DNA from: Leptodactylus fallax
Lineage: Eukaryota; Chordata; Amphibia; Anura; Leptodactylidae
Assembly (NCBI GenBank): GCA_947044405.1
Contig: CAMRHE010000358.1
Location: 1,945,574-2,009,573 of the forward strand
Length of the DNA: 64,000 nucleotides
Reading direction: 5' to 3'
Part shown: piece after piece, positions 1 to 10,565 of the stretch
Position numbering within the stretch: the first letter of the stretch is position 1
How the letters are laid out: each line of letters opens with the position of its first letter
Notes under the pieces: generated by a model
Databases searched by the model: none
What the model saw: the letters and a program-made list of their open reading frames with translations, nothing else
Told to the model about the DNA's origin: nothing
Translations under genes and position numbers: made by a program

Positions 1-337
1 CTGATGTATCACACGGCGGGGGAGTAGCTGTACTCCTCAAATGGAGATCTGTAAAGGGACCCGGACCCGTAAGGCCCTCACCCTCATTAGACAATTCTTC
101 CAAAATATCTAGGCCTTGAAGATCCTCAACTTCCAGACCTAATTCACTAGACCGTCTCTGTTCTATAATTGCCATAAATTTAGACCAGCGTAACTTTCTG
201 GTAAATAAAGCAACATCTTTAACCCATGAGAACAGATCAAATCGAGTTGCAGGCACAAAGGATAGTCCTTTAGATAACATATGTGACTCTGCATCAGTTA
301 GAACATGTGATGACAAATTGATAATTTGCATCTCATC
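1..337. repeat. Left arm of 337-bp inverted repeat (PLE)
   Basis: Base 1 pairs with base 1117 and base 337 with base 781. The sequence is an essentially exact reverse complement throughout, then diverges. The 443-bp spacer (338-780) is PLE sequence in minus orientation. The right arm is 781-1117. Confidence 0.9.
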
Positions 338-792
338 CTCACTGGACTGAATTAAAAGGGAATCAGTGGTGGGCCCATGTGATCTCACTGGGTTTCTGCA
401 CGGCCCCGCAATAGATATTGAGTTATTGGGGGCCCTTGGCATAAAAAACCGGTTGCTCCTGATTTCTCCCTGTTGGAATTCCACTAGTGGGAACCATCCC
501 TCTTTCATTTCGTCCCCTCCCCCCTTGAATTTAATGTAAAATTCCTCCCTTTAGGTCTCCCTCCGGTTTCTCTTGATCTAGGTGGTCTATCATTATCAGA
601 TGTATCATAATCAGAGGAAGACAAATCACTTGGGGGTTGGGGTACAGCGAGGCCTGCATACGCCCTATTTTCCCTGAACTCCGCCAGATCTCGCTGGAAC
701 TGTTGATGTTTACGATGTTTAATAAAATGTGTGTACTTTTCAATATTAGTTTGCAGTTCCTTTTCTTTTTTTGCAAATGAGATGAGATGCAA
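1..792 (-). pseudogene. Penelope-like element, inverted 5' part of coding region
   Basis: Read on the minus strand, 792 to 505 gives a basic, coiled-coil-like stretch (KHRKHQQFQRDLAEF) followed by a low-complexity Ser/Asp/Gly/Arg region. I take this as the N-terminal part of a Penelope-like element (PLE) protein lying upstream of the reverse transcriptase. A stop at about 505 is followed at once by an open stretch in another frame (beginning MKEGWFPLVEF) that runs on into the segment 337 to 1, so the frame is broken once. Segment 1-337 is the reverse complement of 781-1117 and encodes the same residues as the start of the plus-strand copy. The copy leaves the window on the left, so its RT and endonuclease are not seen. 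The N-terminal assignment is inferred from position and general resemblance. Confidence 0.7.
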
Positions 793-1117
793 ATTATCAA
801 TTTGTCATCACATGTTCTAACTGATGCAGAGTCACATATGTTATCTAAAGGACTATCCTTTGTGCCTGCAACTCGATTTGATCTGTTCTCATGGGTTAAA
901 GATGTTTCTTTATTTACCAGAAAGTTACGCTGGTCTAAATTTATGGCAATTATAGAACAGAGACGGTCTAGTGAATTAGGTCTGGAAGTTGAGGATCTTC
1001 AAGGCCTAGATATTTTGGAAGAATTGTCTAATGAGGGTGAGGGCCTTACGGGTCCGGGTCCCTTTACAGATCTCCATTTGAGGAGTACAGCTACTCCCCC
1101 GCCGTGTGATACATCAG
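781..1117. repeat. Right arm of 337-bp inverted repeat (PLE)
   Basis: This is the partner of 1-337. It contains the first about 110 codons of the plus-strand PLE frame, so that part of the element is present twice in opposite orientations. Confidence 0.9.
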
Positions 1118-3129
1118 TTATTGAAATTTTTGAGAGAATGGTAGTGGGGAGATTATCGGAGTTGACGATCCCTCAGCGAAATAAAATGAACTTGACTTCC
1201 CCAGAGATGAAGGCACTATTGAATTTAGAGAGGGATAGGTCCATTGTTATTAAGCCCTCCGATAAGGGGGGCAACATTGTGATCATGAATAGGGATGAAT
1301 ATGTGATGATGTGCATGGACATCCTCTCTATACGGGATAATTATGAGATCTTGTGTACTGATCCTACATCAGATTACATGATTGAACTGCGTACCATTCT
1401 GGATGAGGCAAGACAGAATGGTCTTATCAGTAGGAAGGAATGGGAGTTCATGTGCCCTAAATTTCCACGTATGGCTACCTTCTATTGTCTCCCCAAGGTG
1501 CACAAGGGGTATCCTCCCCTTAAGGGGCGTCCAATTGTCTCGGGCATCGGCGGCATAACTGAAGGGGCCAGCGCATACGTGGATAAGATCTTGCGTCCAT
1601 TTGTGCTGGCCCTGCCGTCGTATGTCCGGGACACTATGGACGTTTTGAGGCACCTTGAGGGAGTACAGGTTACAGCTAATTCATCATTGGCAAGCTTGGA
1701 CGTGGAGGCGTTATACAGCTCCATACCCCATGATTTGGGGTGTGGGGCTGTGGAGTATTTCCTACATATGAGGGGCATACACATGGATTCCCATAATCAG
1801 TTGGTCATGGAACTGATGAGATTTATCCTGACTCGGAATGTATTTACGTTCAATAGACGCTTCTTCCACCAGTTGCAGGGTTCTGCCATGGGCAGCCCTG
1901 CATCCCCGACATATGCCAACTTGTTCTTGGGGTGGTGGGAGGAGCGTCACGTCTTTTCTGAGGCATGGGAGGAATGGACTAGACACATCCTCCTATGGCT
2001 CAGATACATTGATGACATATTGTTAATATGGACTGGCTCAGTGGAATGTTTCTGGGAGTTTGTGAGGAAATTGAACATTAATGATTTGAACTTGAAATTC
2101 ACAGCGACCATCAGTCAAAACAATATTAATTTCCTGGACCTTAGTATATCAATTGGGAGTGATGGGAATATATCCACCACTTTGTATCGTAAGGAGACAG
2201 CAACAAACAATCTCTTGAGGTGGGAAAGCTCCCATCCGAGACCACTTCGTAGTGGGATCCCCAAGGGACAGTTTTTACATGTACGCAGAAACTGTTCTTC
2301 GGTCCAGGAATTTAATACTCAATCTCAATTATTAGAGCAAAGATTTAGGAGTAGAGGGTACCCGAAAAATATGCTCCAGGATGCTAGACGTTTTGCGACA
2401 GAATGTGACAGACAAAGATTACTTATACCAAAAGATGAACCGCCTCCCCAAAATATCATTAGATTAATCGGGACATTTGATCAAGGTTCCAGAATGGTGG
2501 TTGACATATTGAGATCATATTGGGATATCCTTCGACAGGACCCTGATTTAAGGGATAGGGTATCTGAATATCCATCAATCACCTACAGAAGAGGCCGGAA
2601 CCTCAGAGACAGACTAGTTCATAGTCATCTGGAACCAGAGGAGTCTGGGGGTACCTGGTTGGGGAGTGAAAGACCGGCAGGCACATTTAGGTGTGGTGGT
2701 TGTAGGGCCTGTGAATTTATTTTGAAGGGACGTGAAGTTACGGCGGCAGCTACGGGTAAAAAATATTATACGAGAGATTTCATTAATTGCCGCTCTGTGG
2801 GTGTGGTGTATGTCGCATCCTGTCCGTGCCCAGTGAATTATGTGGGTAAAACAAAAAGGGAATTACGTCGTAGGATATTAGATCATGTGGGATATATTAA
2901 CAGGAGAGAAGAACGTCCCCTGAGTTTACATTTCTGGAGCAAACATGGAGGTGACCCATCTACATTGAGATTTCAGGGCATTGAGTTAGTACGCAAATCA
3001 CCACGAGGAGGAGATTGGGATAGGGCAATTTTGAGGAAGGAAGCGGAATGGATATTTAGGTTTGACTGTGTCAAACCTAGAGGCCTCAATGATTTGATAT
3101 CCTTTGCGCCATTTATTGAAGAAAGATGA
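787..3129 (+). CDS. Penelope-like element reverse transcriptase with GIY-YIG endonuclease
   Basis: An open frame of 780 residues encodes the polyprotein of a Penelope-like retroelement, which copies its RNA into DNA at a nick made by its own endonuclease. RT landmarks are KPSDKGGNIVIMNRDEY (from about residue 157), LPKVHKG and GRPIVSG (about 235-255), the Asp of ASLDVEALYSSIP (D305), and the catalytic YIDD at 407-410 followed by NINFLDLSI. The C-terminus has a Cys-rich linker (CGGCRACEF, about residue 640) and a GIY-YIG nuclease: GVVYVASCPCP at 672-682, then NYVGKTKRELRRRI from 684. RT plus C-terminal GIY-YIG is the hallmark of canonical PLEs; vertebrate forms are often called Neptune or Poseidon. 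The first Met lies just inside the inversion junction, so the natural N-terminus is missing from this copy although the rest is uninterrupted. The call is secure; activity is not shown. Confidence 0.93.
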   Translation: MQIINLSSHVLTDAESHMLSKGLSFVPATRFDLFSWVKDVSLFTRKLRWSKFMAIIEQRRSSELGLEVEDLQGLDILEELSNEGEGLTGPGPFTDLHLRSTATPPPCDTSVIEIFERMVVGRLSELTIPQRNKMNLTSPEMKALLNLERDRSIVIKPSDKGGNIVIMNRDEYVMMCMDILSIRDNYEILCTDPTSDYMIELRTILDEARQNGLISRKEWEFMCPKFPRMATFYCLPKVHKGYPPLKGRPIVSGIGGITEGASAYVDKILRPFVLALPSYVRDTMDVLRHLEGVQVTANSSLASLDVEALYSSIPHDLGCGAVEYFLHMRGIHMDSHNQLVMELMRFILTRNVFTFNRRFFHQLQGSAMGSPASPTYANLFLGWWEERHVFSEAWEEWTRHILLWLRYIDDILLIWTGSVECFWEFVRKLNINDLNLKFTATISQNNINFLDLSISIGSDGNISTTLYRKETATNNLLRWESSHPRPLRSGIPKGQFLHVRRNCSSVQEFNTQSQLLEQRFRSRGYPKNMLQDARRFATECDRQRLLIPKDEPPPQNIIRLIGTFDQGSRMVVDILRSYWDILRQDPDLRDRVSEYPSITYRRGRNLRDRLVHSHLEPEESGGTWLGSERPAGTFRCGGCRACEFILKGREVTAAATGKKYYTRDFINCRSVGVVYVASCPCPVNYVGKTKRELRRRILDHVGYINRREERPLSLHFWSKHGGDPSTLRFQGIELVRKSPRGGDWDRAILRKEAEWIFRFDCVKPRGLNDLISFAPFIEER

Positions 3130-4082
3130 ATAGGGGTGAGAAATATGGGAGTAGTATCGTGTCATTTATTGCCCCGTATTTAGATGGGTAGACGTTAAGG
3201 GGTCTCTCTTCCGCTATCTTTTACATTGCCTGAATCTAGGTGGTGAGGTACGATTTACAATATAATGTTGTGGTGATTGATGGGTCGTAGCTATGATGTA
3301 CGGTAGTTTTGGTACGCAATCAGAGGGTTGAGAAATAGAAAAGAGTTAGAGTTGTAGGGATTGACCATTAGGAGGTATGCAAATGGATCTGAGTGGGATG
3401 GTTAGGTTATCTATAGTTTGATGGGGAACAATAAGGGAGAGCCCACTGTATGTGAACTATGTGAACTATGATAGGTAGATTTATGATCCATCCGCTGTCA
3501 CGGTCTGGGGTTATACCTAACCTCCGACTCCTTTAGAGTACGGTTGTGATAGGATAATATGGATCCGGATTGAACTCTGTTTTGGATATCTCCCCTCTGG
3601 TTTTATGACCTGGTATATGGAGGAATGGAGGTTAAGTATACAAAATTACCAGTTGGCCCTTGATCATCGGAATGGCTGAGACGCAGCGGCCTGATGATCA
3701 GCAGCTTATGTAGATTAGGTGAAAATCAAATGTGAATCAGTAGATTCACCGTCTAGCGCTGGATCACTGGAATTGTTTACATTCAGTGGTCACATGATTG
3801 GCAGTCACATGAACCCAGTAGAGGACTGAGGTGGACACACCCCCTAGGAGGCGTGATAGGTGAAGTGAGCTAGTGATTTCTATTGGCTCACTGCAGACAG
3901 CATTAGGAAAGGGGGTGGCACCGAATGAATGGGCTGACCTTTATAAAGCAGGCAAGGCTCAGTGTGGCGTCGGCTACTCTATACACTGGAGCACACCATC
4001 AGTGCTCCAGGAACTGCAGTTGTAACTGCATTTTTGAAAAATATTTATAGCAGCTTAGACCAATTGATAAGTTTATTAGCAT
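3130..4082 (+). other. PLE 3' noncoding region
   Basis: No open frame or recognised gene follows the PLE stop. The stretch leads into a TATA-containing segment and a hammerhead-like motif, as expected if the element runs into its terminal repeat (pLTR). Assignment to the PLE rests on that context. Confidence 0.5.
3882..3947 (+). promoter_or_regulatory. Candidate PLE promoter: ATTGG and TATAAA
   Basis: TATAAA lies at 3942-3947 and an inverted CCAAT (ATTGG) at 3882-3886, about 140 bp upstream of the hammerhead-like motif. A PLE terminal repeat should carry the promoter for the next copy. The motifs are visible; function is inferred. Confidence 0.35.
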
Positions 4083-4133
4083 TGGCTCCTGATGAACCTG
4101 ATACAGATAACACAGGGGAAACGCGTAGAGCAA
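4083..4133 (+). ncRNA. Hammerhead-ribozyme-like motif (type I, minimal stem III)
   Basis: The core CTGATGA is at 4089-4095 and GAAA at 4118-4121. Stem II is CCTG (4097-4100) with CAGG (4113-4116) around a 12-nt loop. Stem III would be the very short ACGCGT (4121-4126), then the cleavage context T-A (4126-4127). Stem I pairs GCTC (4085-4088) with GAGC (4128-4131), with possible further pairs beyond one mismatch. Hammerhead motifs with tiny stem III are known from Penelope-like elements, where they are thought to act as dimers. Position 10.1/11.1 is A opposite G here, which may weaken activity. The match of all conserved core segments plus three stems beside a PLE makes chance unlikely. Confidence 0.72.
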
Positions 4134-4830
4134 GTTTATTTTCTATTTTCTATTTTTGAGTTAGTTGACCACAAGCCATACCACTTGGGGGCATGAAGGA
4201 CTGACAGGAGACTGGGGCAGTCTGAGTAGCCTGGAGATTAGTTGGTGGGATTTGAGTCACTAATGGAAATGGTAGCTGTATATCCCTGGAGTCAACATAG
4301 GGGATATCAGTAATGGCTGCAATATAGGTGTTTATTGAGTATAAGGGTCAGAATATCATAGTTTCCCTTATGGTTATAATATTTTAATGACAGGAAATGA
4401 AGTTACTGTGACCTGTACCTAGATTACTGGCATATGTACATACTACAGACTAGGGTTGTGGAGGTATATCATGGCTGTGCAGGAGTCTAGTCAGTGATGC
4501 TTTACAAATTATGTGTGTGGGGACCAGGTGTTTGGGTTTTCCTAGCACTAAGAGCAACTGACAAAATACTGACCTGTTGTATGATGCAGCCGTGATACTA
4601 TAACCTTAGTCTAAGGGTGGTGAAAGTATCTAATTACACCCTAGGTCCAGTGGAAAGTTGGAGAGTGTGAATACTGTCTAACATTTAAATCCTGAATAAA
4701 CTTTGAATAGGCAGGCACAGACCACATTGATCTGTCTTTTAGTAGATTAGTGGACGTCCTTTGTGTATTTTAATATATTAAAATATTAAAAGTTAAGTTT
4801 TATCGTTTGAAACCATTTATTTTCTGCTAT
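4134..4830 (+). other. Probable PLE terminal-repeat tail
   Basis: There is no gene. The stretch ends near an AT-rich motif ATTAAAAGTTAAGTTTTA (about 4783-4800) of a kind I associate with noncoding parts of frog PLEs; a similar motif recurs near 24090. The right boundary of the element is not defined. Confidence 0.3.
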
Positions 4831-7800
4831 AATTGTGAGTATCATTTGGAAATATTCTTCTTTGATCTGTAATAAATCTCAGTTATTTAAGTAATGACAT
4901 TATTGAAATGTTGGATGAGCATGTATTTAATACAGTTGGAAGGAAAGTTGTAGAAGCAAAAGCTTAAATATATTTGAGGTTGTACCCACAGAATGCCCTA
5001 TTAGAGCATATGGACATCGTAGGATTGATTCCCCACATGCCATTGTGTCCTATGTTTTATTATCAGCTGGCCAACTATTTAAAAGTAGTGGTAATATTTA
5101 TGTAGAGGTAGAATTCTACAAACTTGGGAGACTTACTGTATTTAACAGGTAAATGGTTCAGTGTGGTAAGAATATGTCATGGGCACTGGCTCCCTGCTGA
5201 CCATGGAAAAAGCTAATAACAATAACTGGTATTGTTCATCTTGCATGAATGAGGAAGGTGGAAAACAAGGAAAATCATCCATCCCCGTTTTTATTGTTCT
5301 ACTTACAAGATTATAGAAGAATATAGAATAAAACCAGTAGTCCATCTATGATGTGTCCAATCGGTTTTATTGCTCCAGGTTCCTAAGGGGTCATACTCAT
5401 GGATTAACAGTATTCCATTTAATTTATCCTATGCCCTTCCCTTTCAGATAATACTGCATTACATGCTTACTATATAGATGATGATCCCCTGGTGCCCAGA
5501 TTATTAGCTTTGCAGAGTGTAACGAGGGACCGAAGTATCCATGTTCAGCACCCCTCCCTGCTGCTGTGTCAGCTCTCTATGACATTGCCAACTCTGCTCT
5601 ACTCCTGCTGCATGTACATAACATAGAGTCAGTCATGTTACTGAGAGTCAGAACATCAGCAAGGAAGGCTGAGGAATAAGACTTCAGCCTCCCTTCAATA
5701 CCACCAGCACTCTGTTCTATACAGTACCCCCTGTACTGTTCTGTACAGTAAGCATGTCTATATGTCAGCACTGTAAAATTAAACATATACAATTATATAG
5801 ACCATAATACATGAGCAATATTTTATATCTATAAGAGCATACCCATTGACAATAAAAAAATAGAACCAAACTGAGCATACTGGGTCTACCATGAAAAATT
5901 TTCTTAAAGTCCTGTTCAGACTTAGACCTATATTTAACCTTTTGGGTGACAGTGTGTTTCTTGTACTTCAGGGGTCAGCAACCATTTTTGCATGGCGTGC
6001 TTATTTTTAATATATGTCCTTGAACTTCAAAATTCTTACTAAAATGAGGCAAATTTTGGCAATTCATGGCTGAAAAAGGAATTAATGGCCTGACCACCAG
6101 AGTGGGACTTACTCCAATAGATTTGAATAGGAGCTACTGTAGGAAAACAACATAGCACATTTAACTATGCAGCTTACAGAAATGATACAGCTCAGCTGTG
6201 CTAATGCTATGCTGATTATAAAGCTCCCATTCTCTTCTTTGCTATGGTATGGTTAAAAAACCCACATAGAGCACTGCCAATTGTCTGTTTCCTTAAGTCC
6301 CACCTTGGTGGTTGGAATTTGTGACCATCATTTGCTGAGATGGGAATCACCCAATAAACTATATTGTACAATTTCCTTTGATTCTAATTTGTTGTTTTTT
6401 CAGGATATTATCCAACCAAACAGCATGATGGCAACTGCTCATCTTTGGAATTCGAGTCAGTAGACTTAAAATAAGTTTTAGTTTTAACCCTTTTAATCTA
6501 TGTAAATGTAGGGAGTTCCAAATAGTTAAAATTATCCTTACCTTTGCACTAGACAATTAGATACTCCAATTATTTTGATTTAGCACACTCACAAAGGAAA
6601 TAACAGTCATCAATGTTTCCTCACCACTTTTTTTTTCGAGAAGACTGTGGTACATATATTGCTATTCCCACATCATATTGCAGTTCCACCCGCATCACCA
6701 TACTGGTTACCTGGAGATAAAAATTTTCCTCTTACCAGAAATCATCATGTATAAGCCCATATTTGATACATCGAATAATAAAATAATTTTCTATTATTGC
6801 GAGGCAATCGTTTTTATTAAAGATTGGCTTGAAATTAAACAGTAGCACTAAAATAGTAATAAACAATGACTCATATTATTCCAGAACCTTTTGGGATTTG
6901 CAACCGATTAAACTTTTTGTATTTTAACATGTTCTCAATTAATCTCCACCATATTTGGAACTGTTGTTAAGGACTCATGGATTTAAGAAAGAGAGGATTA
7001 AGGGATTACACATTTTTAAAGACGTATTTCCATGTTATAGTGCTTTTCCATCCCTTTAATTGTCAAAGCAAAATGAGTGTAGCAAATGCCATTGATTTTC
7101 ATAAACTGCAGCTTATGCCCTGTTGATGCAGAATTATTCCAAACAAGCAGCGTTAAAAGCATTCAGCTTCACATTTAAATAATATAAAGTGGCAACCTTA
7201 ATGCCTGAAAAACAGCACCCAAAGGGAAAGAAAACATAACACATTTCAGCAAGATAAAGCCACCGTCTCTCACCACCACAGATATATGATAAAGACCTTT
7301 ATGTTTATCATTAGTGAGGACTTGATTACTAGTCCAATGTTTTCCCAGCCTTTAAAGCGATCTAATTATTTCAGGGCTTAAAGCAGTTTCCTATCATTAC
7401 GGGACTGATTGCTTTTTATTCCAATTGCTTTTCCACTATCAGAACTGTCAAGAGTAGAGAAAAAGAAAATGGCTCCCTGACAGTTTTTTTCAAGGTTTTA
7501 ATTTTTTAAGAATTTTTTTAGCAAAATAGTGTATAATAAAGAAAGTCAGTCAATGAATGAATACCTTCATGTACAGCATAGAATAAAAAGTGATATACAG
7601 ATAAAGCTACATTGATATACTACTTAAAAAGTTATGAGTGCTGGAAATCCTATGGGAGACTTAAAAAACCTTAAGTTCTTCTACAGCTTAAATGAAACCT
7701 GGATTCTGCTACTCCTGGCAACTGCTCAGTTCTTTATTGGAGGAGCAGTAGTACACCCTAGCTTCACTGAATATGTGCCAGACCTCCATTCCATGTACGC

Positions 7801-8300
7801 TGAAGTTAAAATGTATTTCCTCAGATTCAGTATAGAGTTGCACAGGCACTGAGAGCACTAGAGATGAGCCAAATAGGACTCATCTGACTCATCTCTAGAT
7901 AAGTGTGAAGGTTTATGTTTTTGTTGCAGCCACCGAAAACATTAGGATAGAGCTATCTGGGACACTACTGAGAAGGATTGTGTTTGAGACCACCCATTTG
8001 ATGCCAAATTTATTGCTTCTGGATTCACATGGCTATAATACAACCATAGTAAGGATTATATTACACCTGCAAATCCCATCCAGGCCATGGGTCTAATGAC
8101 CCACACTAGTAACATCATAGGGATCCACTGCCAGAGTCCCCTGGACACTAGAATATAGGTCAGAAGCTGCACCTGTATAATGACAGAGTGCAAGAACATT
8201 GCACAGCACCTTCTAAGTGAGCTTCATTAATATGTTGTCCTACTTACAATAAAAGTGTGATCCATCTTAGGCTAATAGCAATTTAAATATTGCTAAATAT
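4831..8300. other. Unassigned, no gene seen
   Basis: This is AT-rich sequence with only short, non-matching open frames. I recognise no repeat family with confidence. Two stretches (about 6640-6900 and 7050-7460) have a balanced, non-repetitive texture with many homeodomain-type TAAT/ATTA cores and are raised separately as possible conserved noncoding elements. Confidence 0.4.
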
Positions 8301-8309
8301 CTGAATAAC

Positions 8310-8930
8310 CCTATAGAACCAAGCTTACAGGAACAGTACCAAGCTTATAGAAAGATAATGTACAAGAACCAAGCTTCCTACTACATAGATGCAGGGACAG
8401 GGCCAAGTGTACCACATACATAATTTACCAGAACCAAGCTTACTAAATAGATACAGGAACAGAACCAAGTTTACCACATAAATAATGTACCAGAATCAGG
8501 CTTACTAAATAAATACAGGAACAGAAGCAAGCTTACCACATAGATAATGTACAAGAACCAAGCTTACTAAATAGATACAGGAACATAACCAAGCTTACCA
8601 CATACATAATGTACCAGAACCAAGCTTACTAAATAAATACAGGAACAGAACCAAGCTTACTACAAAGATAATGTGGAGGAATTAAGCTTAGTACGTAGAT
8701 ACAGGAACAAAACCAAGCTAACCACTTTAGATAATTTACCAGAACCAAGCTTACTAAATAGATACATGAACAGAACCAAGCGTACCACAAAGATAATGTG
8801 CAGGAACCAAGCTTACTACATAGATCATTTACCAGAACCAAGCTTGCTATGTAGATAATGTACAGGAACCAAGTTAATACATAGATACAATACCAGACGA
8901 GTAAGCTATATATTTTTATTAAGCTTGGTT
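8310..8930. repeat. 62-bp minisatellite with two related half-units
   Basis: About nine imperfect tandem copies of a 62-bp unit, each built of two similar about 31-bp halves marked by ACCAAGCTTAC. One half reads on to ATAGATACAGGAAC, the other to ATAGATAATGTACCAG. Copies differ by scattered substitutions. The last part (8922-8938) is in inverted orientation and is cut by a Tc1 element; the array resumes at 10521-10560. Confidence 0.9.
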
Positions 8931-8940
8931 CTGGTATTTA

Positions 8941-10520
8941 CAGTGGGGAAAAAAAATATTTAGTCAGCCACCAATTGTGCAAGTTCTCCCACTTAAATAT
9001 ATGAGAGTGGCCTGTAATTGACATCATAGGTAGACCTCAACTACAAATCCAGAAAATCACTTTGTCTGATTTTTAAAGAATTTATTTGCAAATTATGGTG
9101 GAAAATAAGTATTTGGTCACCTACAAACAAGCAAGATTTCTGGCTGTCACAGACCTGTAACTTCTTCTTTAAGAGGCTCCTCTGTCCTCCACTCATTACC
9201 TGTAGTAATGGCACCTGTTTGACATTGTTATCAGTATAAAAGACACCTGTCCAAAACCTCAAACAGTCACACTCCAAACTTCACTATGGTGAAGACCAAA
9301 GAGCTGTGGAAGGACACCAGAAACAAAATTGTAGACCTGCACCAGGCTGGGAAGACTGAATCTGCAATAGGCAAGCAGCTTAGTGAAGAAATCAACTGTG
9401 GGAGCAATAATTAGAAAATGGAAGACATATACAAGACCACTGATAATCTTCCTCGATCAGGGGCTCCACGCAAGATCTCACCCTGTGGGGTCAAAATGAT
9501 CACAAGAACGGTGAGCAAAAATCCCAGAACCACATGGGGGGACCTAGTGAATGACCTGCAGAAAGCTGGGACTAAAGTAACAATGGCTACCGTCAGTAAC
9601 ATACTACGCCGCCAGGGACTCAGATCCTGCAGTACCAGACGTGTCCCCCTGCTTAAGCCAGTACATATCCGGGCCTGTCTGAAGTTTGCTAGAGAGCATT
9701 TGGATGTTCCAGGAGAGTATTGGGAGAATGTCATATGGTCAGATGAAACCAAAGTAGAACTGTTTGGTAGAAACACAACTCGTCGTGTTTGGAGGAGAAT
9801 GAATGCTGAGTTGCATCCAAAGAACGCCATACCTACTGTGAAGTATGGGAGTGGCAACATCATGCGCTGTGGCTGTTTCTCTGCAAAGGGACCAGGACGA
9901 CTGATCCGTGTACATGAAAGAATGAATGGGGCCAAGTATCATGAGATTTTGAGTGCAAACCTCCTTCCATCAGCAAAGGCATTGAAGATGAAACGTGGCT
10001 GGGTCTTTCAGCATGACAATGATCCCAAGTACAGCGCCAGGGCAAAGAAGGAGTGACTTCGTAAGAAGCATTTCAAGGTCCTGGAGTGGCCTAGCCAGTC
10101 TCCAGATCTCAACCCCAAAGAAAACCTTTCGAGGGAGTTGAAAGTCCGTGTTGCCCAGCGACAGCCCCAAAACATCAATGCTCTAGAGAAGATCTGCATG
10201 GAGGAATGGGCCAACATAACAGCAACAGTGTGTGCCAACCTTGTGAAGACTTACAGAAAACATTTGACCTCTGTCATTGCCAACAAATGATATATAACAA
10301 AGTATTGAGATGAACTTTTGTTATTGACCAAATACTTATTTTCCACCATAATTTGCAAATAAATTCTTTAAAAATCAGATAGTGTGATTTTCTGGATTTG
10401 TTTTCTCATTTTGTCTCTCATAGTTGAGGTCTACCTATGATGACAATTACAGGCCGGCCTCATCTTAAGTGGGAGAACTTGCACAATTGGTGGCTGACTA
10501 AATACTTTTTTTCCCCACTG
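8941..10520 (+). mobile_element. Complete Tc1-like DNA transposon (DD34E), inactive
   Basis: The element starts CAGTGGGGAAAAAAAATATT and ends with the complement (…TTTCCCCACTG). It is flanked by TA at 8939-8940 and 10521-10522, the Tc1/mariner target duplication, and is 1580 bp long. A second, inner copy of the AAATAAGTATTTGGTCA-type repeat near 9100 and near 10320 gives the long terminal inverted repeats with internal direct repeats seen in many vertebrate Tc1 elements. The transposase inside is broken. The element sits in the minisatellite. Confidence 0.93.
9286..10290 (+). pseudogene. Tc1-like transposase, frameshifted and with an in-frame stop
   Basis: The likely start is the ATG at 9286 (MVKTKEL…). 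The helix-turn-helix part is disrupted near 9380-9420 by small indels. From 9418 the frame is open for 212 codons to a TGA at 10054-10056, in a position where tryptophan is usual in relatives, and then continues in the same frame to the natural stop at 10288-10290. Catalytic residues are all present: Asp in [12 protein letters not shown] (9742), Asp in FQHDNDPK (10015) and Glu in NPKENL (10120), giving DD34E. Some residues near the third acidic position differ from the family norm (NPKENL, not NPIENL). Confidence 0.9.
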
Positions 10521-10565
10521 TATCTATGTGGTAAGCTTGGTTCAGAACCAAGCTTACTGGATACA
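10521..10565. repeat. Minisatellite remnant right of Tc1
   Basis: TATCTATGTGGTAAGCTTGG continues the inverted half-unit left of the transposon and is followed directly by AACCAAGCTTAC in the original orientation, so the Tc1 hit one inverted unit of the array. Confidence 0.75.

Noticed and set aside
8310..8890. Regularly spaced repeats resembling a CRISPR array
   Set aside because: Repeat and intervening parts are both conserved, so this is a minisatellite with two half-units; the genome is a vertebrate and there are no cas genes.
9411..9935. 174-codon minus-strand open frame
   Set aside because: It is the shadow of the Tc1 transposase on the plus strand and shows no domain of its own.
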